DNA of 64,000 nt from the NCBI GenBank assembly GCA_963676875.1, contig OY781436.1:3038001-3102000 (forward strand), given 5' to 3'. A program made the position numbers and the translations under genes. This DNA comes from UBA6244 sp963676875 (GTDB taxonomy: Bacteria > Bacteroidota > Bacteroidia > Bacteroidales > F082). The notes beneath the pieces were generated by a model that did not search any database, had not been told where the DNA came from, and worked only from the letters and a program-made list of their open reading frames with translations. Numbering within the stretch: position 1 is the stretch's first letter; every line of letters starts with the position of its first letter. This document shows, in pieces, positions 43,817 through 52,545 of the stretch.

Positions 43817-45682
43817 ATGAAGTGGTATAAAATTGTTTTACTTTCCATTCCGGTGATTCTGATATCTCTCTCCTCATGCAAAAAGCCCAAGAAAGTTGGA
43901 GGTACTTCGATTATTCCGACTCCTACATTCGAACAATTACACAACGGTGTATTTAACCTGACCGCAGAAACAAAGATTGTCTGCGAAAACAGAGAAGATT
44001 TGATACCTATTGCCAACTATCTGGCCGAGTCATTGGGTCGCCATTTATCCTTTCAACCTGTGGTGGAAGTGGGGTCGGTTGACGAACGTGACCACCATGC
44101 CATAGCCCTGTTTATCGACAACACCTGTGCCGACCTCAACGATGAGGGCTACTGTCTTCAGGTGCGCCGTAAGGGCATTGAGTTGCATGCCAACACCCCA
44201 AAGGGCTTGTTTTATGGTGTGCAGTCGTTGTTTCAGATGTTTCCTCCGGCTTATTACCGTGGTGAAATAACCGACCATATGGAAATACAAGGAGTTCAGG
44301 TAAAGGACGAACCCCGTTTCGCATATAGAGGCATGCACCTTGATGTGGGTCGTCACATGTTTCCGGTGGAATTTATCAAAGAATACATCGACCTGCTGGC
44401 CATGTACAAATTCAACACCTTCCATTGGCACCTTACTGAAGATCAGGGGTGGCGCATCGAAATCAAGCACTATCCCAAACTGACCGAAATAGGCGCTTAC
44501 CGCGATTCTACCGTTGTAGGACATGGTGGCGTTCGTCCCCTGAAATACGATGGTCAACCTTATGGCGGATATTACACACAGGACGAGGTTCGCGAAATTG
44601 TGGCCTATGCCCAACAAAGGATGATCACCATTATTCCGGAAATTGAAATGCCCGGACATTCATTGGCTGCTTTAGCCGCATACCCGGAGTTGGCCTGTAC
44701 CGACGGCCCTTTCAAGGTGGCCACCGAATGGGGTGTTTTCGAAGATATTTATTGTCCCAAAGAAGAAACATTTACTTTTTTGGAAAATGTTTTAACGGAA
44801 GTGATGGACTTGTTTCCGGGAACTTATATCCACATTGGCGGCGACGAAGCTCCCAAAGAACGTTGGAAAGAAAGCGCTTTTTGTCAGCAGTTAATGAAAG
44901 ATCAGGGCTTAAAAGATGAACACGAATTGCAGAGCTATTTCATCCAAAGGATTGAACAGTTTGTGAACAGCAAAGGACGGAAAATCATTGGTTGGGATGA
45001 GATTCTGGAAGGTGGTTTGAGTCCCAATGCCACTGTGATGTCGTGGCGTGGCACCGAAGGAGGCATTGCCGCAGCCCGTCAAGGACACGATGCCATCATG
45101 ACGCCCGGATCGCATTGTTATTTCGATCATTATCAGGCCGATCCTGATTTTCAACCCTTGGCCATCGGGGGATTCACAACCCTAAAAAAAGTGTTTGATT
45201 ATGAACCTGTTCCATCGGAATTGACCCCCGAAGAAGCCCAACAAATTTTGGGTGCCCAGGCCAATGTATGGACCGAATACATCACTACTCCTGCACATGT
45301 GGAATACATGATACTGCCACGGATGGCTGCTTTGTCCGAGGTGGTTTGGTCCGATCCGTCGCAAAAAGATTGGGTCGACTTTCAGCGCCGTATTGCCGAC
45401 CATCAGCTGTTATATCAAGCCATGGAATTAAATTACTGTGAAGGATCCTTTGCCGTGAACATCGAGACAAAGCCACAAAAGACGGAAGGGCAGGTACTGG
45501 TTTCTCTGACTTCAGAAATTTACCAGGCCGAAATCCGTTATACCACCGATGGCAGTGTACCCACCGGCCAATCAGTACTTTATACTGAGCCATTTTCTGC
45601 CAAAGTAGGCACAACCATCACCGCAGCTGTTTTTCGGGATGGTCAACTGATGGAAAAGCCGACAGTCAAAACCATTGACTAA
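43817..45682 (+). CDS. GH20 beta-N-acetylhexosaminidase lipoprotein
   Basis: A 621-residue lipoprotein (lipobox LSLSSC, Cys 21) that removes terminal beta-GlcNAc or GalNAc. A GH20b N-terminal domain (about 35-155) precedes the catalytic TIM barrel. The Asp-Glu pair that performs substrate-assisted catalysis is D343-E344 in HIGGDEAPK. FHWHLTEDQGWRIEIK and WDEILEGGLSPNATVMSWRG are also conserved. The last ~90 residues (IRYTTDGSVPTGQS) are a chitobiase/Fn3-like C-terminal domain. It ends the three-gene GlcNAc cluster. Acting in the periplasm or at the surface, it would feed the symporter. Confidence 0.94.
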   Translation: MKWYKIVLLSIPVILISLSSCKKPKKVGGTSIIPTPTFEQLHNGVFNLTAETKIVCENREDLIPIANYLAESLGRHLSFQPVVEVGSVDERDHHAIALFIDNTCADLNDEGYCLQVRRKGIELHANTPKGLFYGVQSLFQMFPPAYYRGEITDHMEIQGVQVKDEPRFAYRGMHLDVGRHMFPVEFIKEYIDLLAMYKFNTFHWHLTEDQGWRIEIKHYPKLTEIGAYRDSTVVGHGGVRPLKYDGQPYGGYYTQDEVREIVAYAQQRMITIIPEIEMPGHSLAALAAYPELACTDGPFKVATEWGVFEDIYCPKEETFTFLENVLTEVMDLFPGTYIHIGGDEAPKERWKESAFCQQLMKDQGLKDEHELQSYFIQRIEQFVNSKGRKIIGWDEILEGGLSPNATVMSWRGTEGGIAAARQGHDAIMTPGSHCYFDHYQADPDFQPLAIGGFTTLKKVFDYEPVPSELTPEEAQQILGAQANVWTEYITTPAHVEYMILPRMAALSEVVWSDPSQKDWVDFQRRIADHQLLYQAMELNYCEGSFAVNIETKPQKTEGQVLVSLTSEIYQAEIRYTTDGSVPTGQSVLYTEPFSAKVGTTITAAVFRDGQLMEKPTVKTID

Positions 45683-45739
45683 AAATATATTGATGTTATA
45701 CCAACTTTAAAATGAAGTTAGCACTACGTTGTTTATGTA

Positions 45740-45815
45740 TAATGCCGATATAGAATTGAAGAGGTTTCAGGAGCGAAGCGAACTTAAAGCTCATTTCTAT
45801 TCATAATCGGTATTA
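45740..45815. repeat. 76-bp element with imperfect 17-bp inverted ends
   Basis: TAATGCCGATATAGAAT at 45740-45756 matches the reverse complement of 45799-45815 at 13 of 17 positions. The interior holds GGAGCGAAGCGAAC. It is not related in sequence to the GTA-loop modules and looks like a separate MITE-type repeat. Confidence 0.45.
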
Positions 45816-45898
45816 CAAAGGCATTCATCCCAGACGGGTGTCAATTGGGAGTAATTATTCCATAACCATCACATGGTAGCTCATGTCGTCACATTTCG

Positions 45899-45906
45899 TA
45901 TTTTTG
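45899..45906 (+). promoter_or_regulatory. -7 box deciding the GT2 start
   Basis: TATTTTTG fits TAnnTTTG. It lies after an in-frame ATG at 45883 and so supports starting at 45922 or 45928. Confidence 0.45.
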
Positions 45907-45921
45907 CCTTCCCACAACTCA

Positions 45922-47160
45922 ATGTCAATGGCGATAAATCACGATTCCCATTTGCGGTTCAATGAAACACAAACCTGTGTTATAATTCCCACCTACAACA
46001 ACGGGGGGACTTTGGCCCAGGTTATCGACGACGTGTTGCAGTTTACCGATCAGGTGTTGGTAGTAAACGATGGATCTACTGACAATACATCTGAGTTGCT
46101 TTTGAATTACCCTGACATTCAAAAGGTTGATTACGAACCTAATGTGGGTAAGGGGTGGGCATTGCGCCAGGCTTTTCGCAAGGCATTGGAATTGGGTTAC
46201 CAAAACGCCATCACCATCGACGCCGACGGACAACATTTTCCTGCCGACCTGCCCACCTTTTTAGATGCACAAGAACAGCATCCCGGGGCACTGCTCATTG
46301 GCTCGCGAAATATCCAAACCGAAGGGATGCCTTCAAAAAATACCTTTGCCAATAAATTCTCCAATTTTTGGTTTTGGGTCGAAACGGGTCTCACCTTGCC
46401 CGACACCCAATCCGGATTTCGTCTTTACCCCATTCATCGCTTGCGCAACATGCGTTTTTTTACCAAAAAATACGAGTTTGAAATCGAGGTGATGGTACGG
46501 GCTCAATGGAAAGGAATCGACATTATTCCCATTCCCGTCAGGGTGTATTATCCACCGGAAGGTGAGCGGGTTTCGCACTTCCGGCCTTTGCGCGATTTTA
46601 CACGTATCAGTGTGCTGAATACGGTATTGGTGCTGCTGACTTTTTTGGTGATTTGGCCTTATAAGCTGTTTCGGTACCTGGCCAACAACAAATTTTCAAC
46701 GGTGGTCAGGGAGCAACTTTCCAAACACAACGAAAGCCATCTTAAAACGTCGACGGCCTTAGGTTTCGGAATATTTATGGGGATTGTGCCCATCTGGGGC
46801 TTTCAAATGTTGGTGGCGGCATTCTTGGCTCATCTGTTTAGATTGAATAAAGTGTTGGTTATCACTGCATCCAACATCTCACTACCACCCATTATTCCAT
46901 TTATCGTGTATTTTAGTTTTGAACTGGGAAAACTGGTGGTGAACAAGCCCGTGGATTTTACCACGGAGATGATGTATTACCTCAAGCAGCAAGTGATGGA
47001 CGGCCATTTCTACAGTACCCTGAATGAATTCGGGTACAGCATCGTACAATATGTGGCAGGTAGCCTGTTGCTGGGCGTTGGTTTGGGAGGATTGGTTTTT
47101 CTCATGAGTCTGGCCTTGCTGGCGGTATTTAAAGGCAAACAAAAAAAACAAACGGTATGA
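45922..47160 (+). CDS. Glycosyltransferase family 2 fused to a DUF2062 membrane domain
   Basis: A 412-residue protein. The N-terminal ~240 residues are a GT-A fold with CVIIPTYNNGGTLAQVI, VVNDGSTDNT and the metal-binding DADGQH. The C-terminal part has a membrane helix (VLLTFLVIWPYKLF) and a DUF2062 domain with three more helices (ALGFGIFMGIVPIWGFQ, ITASNISLPPIIPF). This fusion occurs in Bacteroidota lipid and aryl-polyene-type loci. It likely puts a sugar on a lipid carrier or lipid at the inner membrane. The start is placed after a -7 box. The stop overlaps the start of the next gene by 4 bp (ATGA), so the two are tightly coupled. Confidence 0.85.
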   Translation: MSMAINHDSHLRFNETQTCVIIPTYNNGGTLAQVIDDVLQFTDQVLVVNDGSTDNTSELLLNYPDIQKVDYEPNVGKGWALRQAFRKALELGYQNAITIDADGQHFPADLPTFLDAQEQHPGALLIGSRNIQTEGMPSKNTFANKFSNFWFWVETGLTLPDTQSGFRLYPIHRLRNMRFFTKKYEFEIEVMVRAQWKGIDIIPIPVRVYYPPEGERVSHFRPLRDFTRISVLNTVLVLLTFLVIWPYKLFRYLANNKFSTVVREQLSKHNESHLKTSTALGFGIFMGIVPIWGFQMLVAAFLAHLFRLNKVLVITASNISLPPIIPFIVYFSFELGKLVVNKPVDFTTEMMYYLKQQVMDGHFYSTLNEFGYSIVQYVAGSLLLGVGLGGLVFLMSLALLAVFKGKQKKQTV

Positions 47161-50100
47161 GTGTGCTATTTCAATCCCTTTTCCGCTTGATTGCCGGACA
47201 TCGCAGACTTTCGCTAATGCTCTTACTTGCTTTGGTGGCGTATTTGGGCTGGACGGCCTCGCGTTTGCAGCTCACGGAGGATATCAGTCAGGTATTGCCC
47301 AAAAGTGAAGCTATTGATAACATGAGTTTTGTGTTGTCGAATTCACGCTTTTTGGACAAGGTTGTTTTTCATTTTGTCTGGACAGATTCCCTTTCTGAAC
47401 CTGATCCGTCAGTGTTAGCCACTTTCGCCAACCGACTTTCCGACTCATTGCTCAAACATGCTTACCCCCAACTCATTACCTCCATCGATAAGGCTCCCGA
47501 CCCCCAATCCATGATGCAATTGTACGAGGTTATGAACAATTATCTGCCGGTACTGCTCGATACGGCTGATTTTCAGCACATGGATAGCCTGATTTCGCGC
47601 GAACAAATACGACGGATACTCAAGGATAATTATGCTACGTTGGTTTCTCCCGTGGGCATGGCCACCAAGAAAATGCTCAAAAGCGATCCGCTGCATCTGG
47701 GCATGATGGGATTGACTAAAATCAAGGCATTCAATATCAACGAGGGGTTTCATTTGTATGAACAGTATTTTTTGTCGGAAGACCACCGGCATTTATTGTT
47801 GTTGATTACCCCTTCGGCTACCAATAATTCCAGCAAAAACCAACAACTTTTCGATCAGGTGGATGACTTTGTGGAAGGTATTCAGGCCGACGGACTCCAA
47901 CAAGTGGCGGTGTCTTATTTTGGAAATCCGGTGGTGGCACTTGGCAACGCCGAACGCATTAAAAGCGATATCATGCTTACCGTTACGTTGGCTTTGTTGT
48001 CGTTGATGTTGGTTATTACATTGGTATTCAGGCGTAAGCGGACATTCTTTGTCATATTTTTGCCTGTGCTTTTCGGTGCCTTGTTTGCCTTGGCCATGAT
48101 TTCGGTGCTGGTGGGTAAGGTAAGTGCCATTTCGTTGGGAATAGGCTCTGTATTGCTGGGAATTTCAGTGGATTATGCCTTGCATATTTATAGTCATTTC
48201 CGGCAAAACCAGTCCAAAGAAAATTTATATGATGATTTGGCCACGCCCATTCTGTTGAGCAGTGTTACCACCATGTCGGCCTTTTTTACCCTGATGTTCG
48301 TTAATTCGCCCGCGCTCAACGACCTGGGATTGTTCGCCGGAATCAGTGTGATGGGGGCAGCTCTTTTCTCGCTAATCGTATTGCCTCACATGATGCCCCG
48401 CGAAAATAAAAATGCAGGGCATCATCATGGGTTTATCGATCGCATGGCATCTGTTGACCTCAGTCGGAAAAAGGGGTTGGGTTGGCTGATTGTTATACTT
48501 ACAGTGGTGTTCGCCATCACCATGCAGGGTGTCGGTTTTGATGCAGACATGATGAAAAACAATTACATGAGCCCTGAACTCAAGCAGGCAGAGGCCGATT
48601 TGAATGAGGTAACTTCCTTGTCGAAAAAGACCATCTATTTGGTTACTCCCGGCCAGGATGAGGCCGATGCCCTGGAGCACAACCGTCATGTTTTGAGTAA
48701 ATTACAGCAAATGGAAAAGTCAGGGGTGGTGGCCCATGCAGCCGTAGTCAACAGTCTGTTGCCTTCACCTTCGGCTCAAAAGGAATCTCTCGACAAGTGG
48801 ACACTATTTTGGCATCGGAATGCCGATTCGGTGCATGCCAGGTTGGTGGACGAAGGAGCAAAACTTGGCTTCAAATCCCGGACGTTCGATGGGTTTTTCC
48901 ATTGGCTCCAAGGGCCTTTTTCACAAGTTACCTCTGACTCAATAGGGGAGGTCAATGCTTTGTTTTTAGATAATTATTTCATCCGTAAAGATACCCTCAC
49001 GGCCATCATCAATGTGGTGAAGGTGAACAATGATGACGCTTCCATTGGCGCGGTTTACGATGCTTTCGAAGATGATCCGTCTGTTTGGGTGATCGACAAG
49101 CGCAGAATTACCAGCGATTTTGTCACCATCCTGAAAGACAATTTCAACAAGTTGATCTGGATATCCATTGTGTTGGTTTTCATCATCTTGCTGGTGGCCT
49201 ACGGACGTATTGAGCTCACCCTCATCACCATGATTCCCATGGTGGCCAGTTGGATTTGGACGGTGGGCTTGATGGGGTTGTTTGGCATCGAGTTCAATAT
49301 TTTCAATGTCATCATCCTCACCTTCATTTTCGGATTGGGCATCGATTACAGCATTTTCATGATGCGGGGCCTGTTGCAGGATTACAAATACGGGGCTCAC
49401 GATTTGTCGGCCTACAAAATTTCCATATTACTTTCGGGTATCACAACATTGTTGGGAATAGGTGTGTTGGTATTTGCCCAACATCCTGCTTTAAAGTCCA
49501 TTGCGCTGATGTCCATCATTGGTATTTTGTCCGTGATATTCATCACCCTCACGTTGTTGCCACGGATTTTCAGGTGGCTGGTGTCGTATTCCGGTGGATT
49601 GCGCAATCGTCCGGTGAATTTTGTGGATTACATATTTAGCTTGTGGGCCTTGTTTGTGTTTGTTTCAGGATCGTTGATACTTAGTTTGTTGTCTTTTGTT
49701 TTGAGATTGGTTCCGGTGGCCGAAGCCAGAAAAAAATACTTTTTTCATGGCATGTTCCGTTGGCTTACCTGGTTCATGATTTACATGAATTTTCTCTCCA
49801 AAAAAACCATCATCAACCCTGATGGTGAAGATTTCAGCCAACCTTCCATCATCATTGCCAACCACCAGTCGCATGTGGATTTGATGATGTTGATGTTGCT
49901 TACCCCCCGGATAGTTGTGCTTACCAACAGCCGGAATTATTCCAATCCCATGTATGGGAAAGCTTTGCAATATGCCGGATTCATTGAGGTTTCGGGCGAT
50001 TACCGGGAAGTGGTTGAGCAAGTAAGACAACAAGTGGAGGCGGGTTATTCGGTGGCTGTTTTCCCGGAAGGGCATCGAACAGAGACCGGCGAAGTGATGC

Positions 50101-50999
50101 GGTTTCACAAAGGCGCCTTTTATCTGGCCAATCAGTTGGGATTGGATATCCTGCCCATTGTGTTGGCCGGACAGCGCGAATGTTTGAAAAAGAGTGAGTT
50201 GTTGTTGAAAAGAGGCGCCCAGATTACCAAATTCTTACCCCGAATCAAACTATCAACCGGAATTTATGGCAACACCGAACGAGAGCAAGCTAAACGGGTG
50301 CGCGATTATTTCAGGGACGAATTTAATGCCACCCGCGATGCGTTGCAGTCAACGGCCTATCTTCACGATTTTATCGTAAAAAATTACATGTACAAAGGGC
50401 CCATTCTGGAGTGGTACACCCGCATTAAACTTCGTTTGGAAGACAATTACACGTTTTTTGATGAGATTATTCCGCGCCGGGCCACCATCACCGACCTTGG
50501 TTGTGGCTATGGTTATTTGGCCTACATGCTTTATTTGCGTTCGCCCCAACGGACGATTACCGGCGTAGACTACGACGAGGAAAAAATCAGGGTGGCTTCC
50601 CATTGTCCCGTTCAAAATGACCGGGTTAGGTTTATTGCAGCAGATATCCTAGAATATGAGGTGCCAACTTCAGATGTGATTGTCCTGAATGATGTGTTGC
50701 ATTATCTCCCGTCGGTCAAGCAGGTGGAAGTGGTGGAGAAATGTCTGACAAAACTCGCACCCCAAGGCATGATGATTATCCGTGATGCCGATACCGGATT
50801 GAAACAGCGACACATGGGTACCGTGATTACCGAATTCTTCTCCACCGGGATGGGTTTCAACAAAACCCAATACAAACTCGATTTTGTATCCCGAAAAATG
50901 GTCATCGATTTGGCCACGAAGCACCACATGAAACTCGACATCATCGACAATACCAAGAGAACGAGCAATTTGGTGTATGTGTTGAGGGGGAGGGAGTAG
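47157..50999 (+). CDS. Trifunctional MMPL-family exporter / PlsC acyltransferase / SAM methyltransferase
   Basis: A 1280-residue three-part protein. Residues 1-850 are an RND/MMPL-type lipid exporter: helix 1 at 15-33, a large periplasmic loop, five helices around 270-410, a second loop, and a second helix set around 660-850 (FIFGLGIDYSIFMMRG). A PlsC domain follows with NHQSHVDLMMLML (H(X)4D, about residue 902) and FPEGHRTETG. The final ~190 residues are a class I methyltransferase with ITDLGCGYGYLAYML (about 1113). It should acylate, methylate and export an envelope lipid. It is coupled to the GT2 gene upstream. A heptamer tract begins at its stop codon. Confidence 0.9.
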   Translation: MSVLFQSLFRLIAGHRRLSLMLLLALVAYLGWTASRLQLTEDISQVLPKSEAIDNMSFVLSNSRFLDKVVFHFVWTDSLSEPDPSVLATFANRLSDSLLKHAYPQLITSIDKAPDPQSMMQLYEVMNNYLPVLLDTADFQHMDSLISREQIRRILKDNYATLVSPVGMATKKMLKSDPLHLGMMGLTKIKAFNINEGFHLYEQYFLSEDHRHLLLLITPSATNNSSKNQQLFDQVDDFVEGIQADGLQQVAVSYFGNPVVALGNAERIKSDIMLTVTLALLSLMLVITLVFRRKRTFFVIFLPVLFGALFALAMISVLVGKVSAISLGIGSVLLGISVDYALHIYSHFRQNQSKENLYDDLATPILLSSVTTMSAFFTLMFVNSPALNDLGLFAGISVMGAALFSLIVLPHMMPRENKNAGHHHGFIDRMASVDLSRKKGLGWLIVILTVVFAITMQGVGFDADMMKNNYMSPELKQAEADLNEVTSLSKKTIYLVTPGQDEADALEHNRHVLSKLQQMEKSGVVAHAAVVNSLLPSPSAQKESLDKWTLFWHRNADSVHARLVDEGAKLGFKSRTFDGFFHWLQGPFSQVTSDSIGEVNALFLDNYFIRKDTLTAIINVVKVNNDDASIGAVYDAFEDDPSVWVIDKRRITSDFVTILKDNFNKLIWISIVLVFIILLVAYGRIELTLITMIPMVASWIWTVGLMGLFGIEFNIFNVIILTFIFGLGIDYSIFMMRGLLQDYKYGAHDLSAYKISILLSGITTLLGIGVLVFAQHPALKSIALMSIIGILSVIFITLTLLPRIFRWLVSYSGGLRNRPVNFVDYIFSLWALFVFVSGSLILSLLSFVLRLVPVAEARKKYFFHGMFRWLTWFMIYMNFLSKKTIINPDGEDFSQPSIIIANHQSHVDLMMLMLLTPRIVVLTNSRNYSNPMYGKALQYAGFIEVSGDYREVVEQVRQQVEAGYSVAVFPEGHRTETGEVMRFHKGAFYLANQLGLDILPIVLAGQRECLKKSELLLKRGAQITKFLPRIKLSTGIYGNTEREQAKRVRDYFRDEFNATRDALQSTAYLHDFIVKNYMYKGPILEWYTRIKLRLEDNYTFFDEIIPRRATITDLGCGYGYLAYMLYLRSPQRTITGVDYDEEKIRVASHCPVQNDRVRFIAADILEYEVPTSDVIVLNDVLHYLPSVKQVEVVEKCLTKLAPQGMMIIRDADTGLKQRHMGTVITEFFSTGMGFNKTQYKLDFVSRKMVIDLATKHHMKLDIIDNTKRTSNLVYVLRGRE

Positions 51000-51050
51000 G
51001 GAGTCGGGAGTTGGAAGACGGGAGTCCGAAGACGGGAGTTTGAAGTGGGG
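50998..51050 (+). repeat. Degenerate heptanucleotide tandem tract
   Basis: Units such as GGGAGTC, GGAAGAC and CGAAGAC in 7-bp register begin at the exporter stop codon and run into the first 317-bp unit. Confidence 0.75.
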
Positions 51051-51057
51051 ATACCTC

Positions 51058-51374
51058 TCAAACTGGCGCAAGCGTCCGCTTGTACCTTTGTTTGGCTCTG
51101 GAGTCGGGTTCCGAAAGCCTTCGGGGTCGACCTCTTGAACCTTGAACTAAAAAGTACCGTAGGTACGACCGACCATTAGCCCCGGAATTAATTCCCGGGC
51201 GATCGGATAGGCGAGCAGATAACCCTTAGGGCTTTATTGTCATAGTTAAATTATTCATTCCATTTCTTGTTCGTAGGACATGAACAGGAAGTCCTGAACG
51301 GAGATGGAAACAGTATTAATTTGTCGTTTTGGCGTTGTTCAACCCGATAGGTTTTCAACACCAATAATTCAACC
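51058..51374 (+). repeat. 317-bp repeat unit 1
   Basis: Starts TCAAACTGGCGCAAGCG. It holds the GGCGCAAGCG palindrome, the GTACC-GTA-GGTAC hairpin (51154-51166), the GCCCCGG/CCCGGGC hairpin (51179-51200), a CCC-TTA-GGG hairpin and GTTC-GTA-GGAC. Confidence 0.85.
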
Positions 51375-51509
51375 CCTCATTAATTTTCCTACTTTTGTTG
51401 TAAACAGCCAGGGGGGGTCTCTTTTAAATAGGTAGGATTCTCAGGCAAAAAACCACCACATGAAACCACAACACATCACCAAACTGAAAAAGAAAACGGG
51501 GATGCCTCC
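51375..51509 (+). repeat. Duplicated corA leader (promoter, RBS region and first codons)
   Basis: Bases 51371-51507 repeat 52457-52593 at an offset of 1086 bp with few changes, including TACTTTTG at 51390-51397 and the corA ATG at 51460. Homology stops after codon 17. Confidence 0.85.
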
Positions 51510-51597
51510 TCAAACTGGCGCAAGCGTCCGCTTGTGCCTTTGTTTGGCTCTGGAGTCGGGTTCCGAAAGCCTTCGGGGTCGACCTCTTGAACCTTGA
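51460..51597 (+). pseudogene. Truncated corA copy fused to repeat sequence
   Basis: The frame starts MKPQHITKLKKKTGMPP exactly like the real corA, then runs into the repeat as QTGASVRLCLC... and stops at 45 residues. It keeps a copy of the corA promoter, so a short chimeric peptide could be made. It has no CorA domain. Confidence 0.7.
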
Positions 51598-51826
51598 ACT
51601 AAAAAGTACCGTAGGTACGACCGACCATTAGCCCTGGAATTAATTCCCAGGCGATCGGATAGGCGAGCAGATAACCCTTTGGGATTTATTGTCATAGTTA
51701 AATTATTCATTCCATTTCTTGTTCGTAGGACATGAACAGGAAGTCCTGAACGGAGATGGAAACAGTATTAATTTGTCGTTTTGGCGTTGTTCAACCCGAT
51801 AGGTTTTCAACACCAATAATTCAACC
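51510..51826 (+). repeat. 317-bp repeat unit 2
   Basis: Same layout as unit 1. Its second hairpin reads GCCCTGG...CCCAGGC (51631-51652), a two-sided change that keeps pairing. A minus-strand frame at 51510-51710 is a repeat translation. Confidence 0.85.
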
Positions 51827-52143
51827 TCAAACTGGCGCAAGCGTCCGCTTGTGCCTTTGATTGGGTCTGGAGTCGGGTTCCGAAAGCCTTCGGGGTCGAC
51901 CTCTTGAACCTTGAACTAAAAAGTACCGTAGGTACGACCGACCATTAGCCCCGGAATTAATTCCCGGGCGATCAGATAGGCGAGCAGATAGCCCTTAGGG
52001 CTTTATTGTCATAGTTAAATTATTCATTCCATTTCTTGTTCGTAGGACATGAACAGGAAGTCCTGAACGGATATGGAAACAGTATTAATTTGTCGTTTTG
52101 GCGTTGTTCAACCCAATAGGTTTTCAACATCAATAAATCAACC
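51827..52143 (+). repeat. 317-bp repeat unit 3
   Basis: Directly abuts unit 2. Small differences include GATTGGGTCTGG near the start and AGCCCTTAGGGCT, which makes the fourth hairpin perfect. Confidence 0.85.
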
Positions 52144-52460
52144 TCAAACTGGCGCAAGCGTCCGCTTGTGCCTTTGTTTGGCTCTGGAGTCGGGTTCCGA
52201 AAGCCTTCGGGGTCGACCTCTTGAGCCTTGAACTAAAAAGTACCGTAGGTACGACCGACCATTAGCCCCGGAATTAATTCCCGGGCGATCGGATAGGCGA
52301 GCAGATAACCCTTAGGGCTTTATTGTCATAGTTAAATTATTCATTCCATTTCTTGTTCGTAGGACATGAACAGGAAGTCCTGAACGGAGATGGAAACAGT
52401 ATTAATTTGTCGTTTTGGCGTTGTTCAACCCAATAGGTTTTCAACACCAATAATTCAACC
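52144..52460 (+). repeat. 317-bp repeat unit 4
   Basis: Directly abuts unit 3 and leads into the intact corA leader. It is the counterpart of unit 1 at an offset of 1086 bp. Confidence 0.85.
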
Positions 52461-52475
52461 CCTCATTAATTTTCC

Positions 52476-52483
52476 TACTTTTG
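52476..52483 (+). promoter_or_regulatory. -7 box of corA
   Basis: TACTTTTG matches TAnnTTTG, 63 bp before the ATG. The -33 region falls at the end of repeat unit 4, so the array reaches into the promoter. Confidence 0.5.
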
Positions 52484-52545
52484 TTGTAAACAGCCAGGGG
52501 GGCTCTCTTTTAAATAGGTAGGATTCTCCTGCAAAAAACCACCAC

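Larger units (their letters stand above)
51000..52545. other. Repeat array between exporter and corA genes
   Basis: 1546 bp without an intact gene. It contains a heptamer tract, four 317-bp units and a duplicated corA leader with the first 17 codons of corA. The true corA promoter is in the last 90 bp. Confidence 0.8.

Noticed and set aside
51510..51710. 66-residue minus-strand frame
   Set aside because: It lies entirely within repeat unit 2 and reads through its hairpins.
51058..52460. Possible CRISPR array, because of four regular repeats
   Set aside because: Units are 317 bp and nearly identical over their whole length, with no short repeat/variable spacer pattern and no cas genes.
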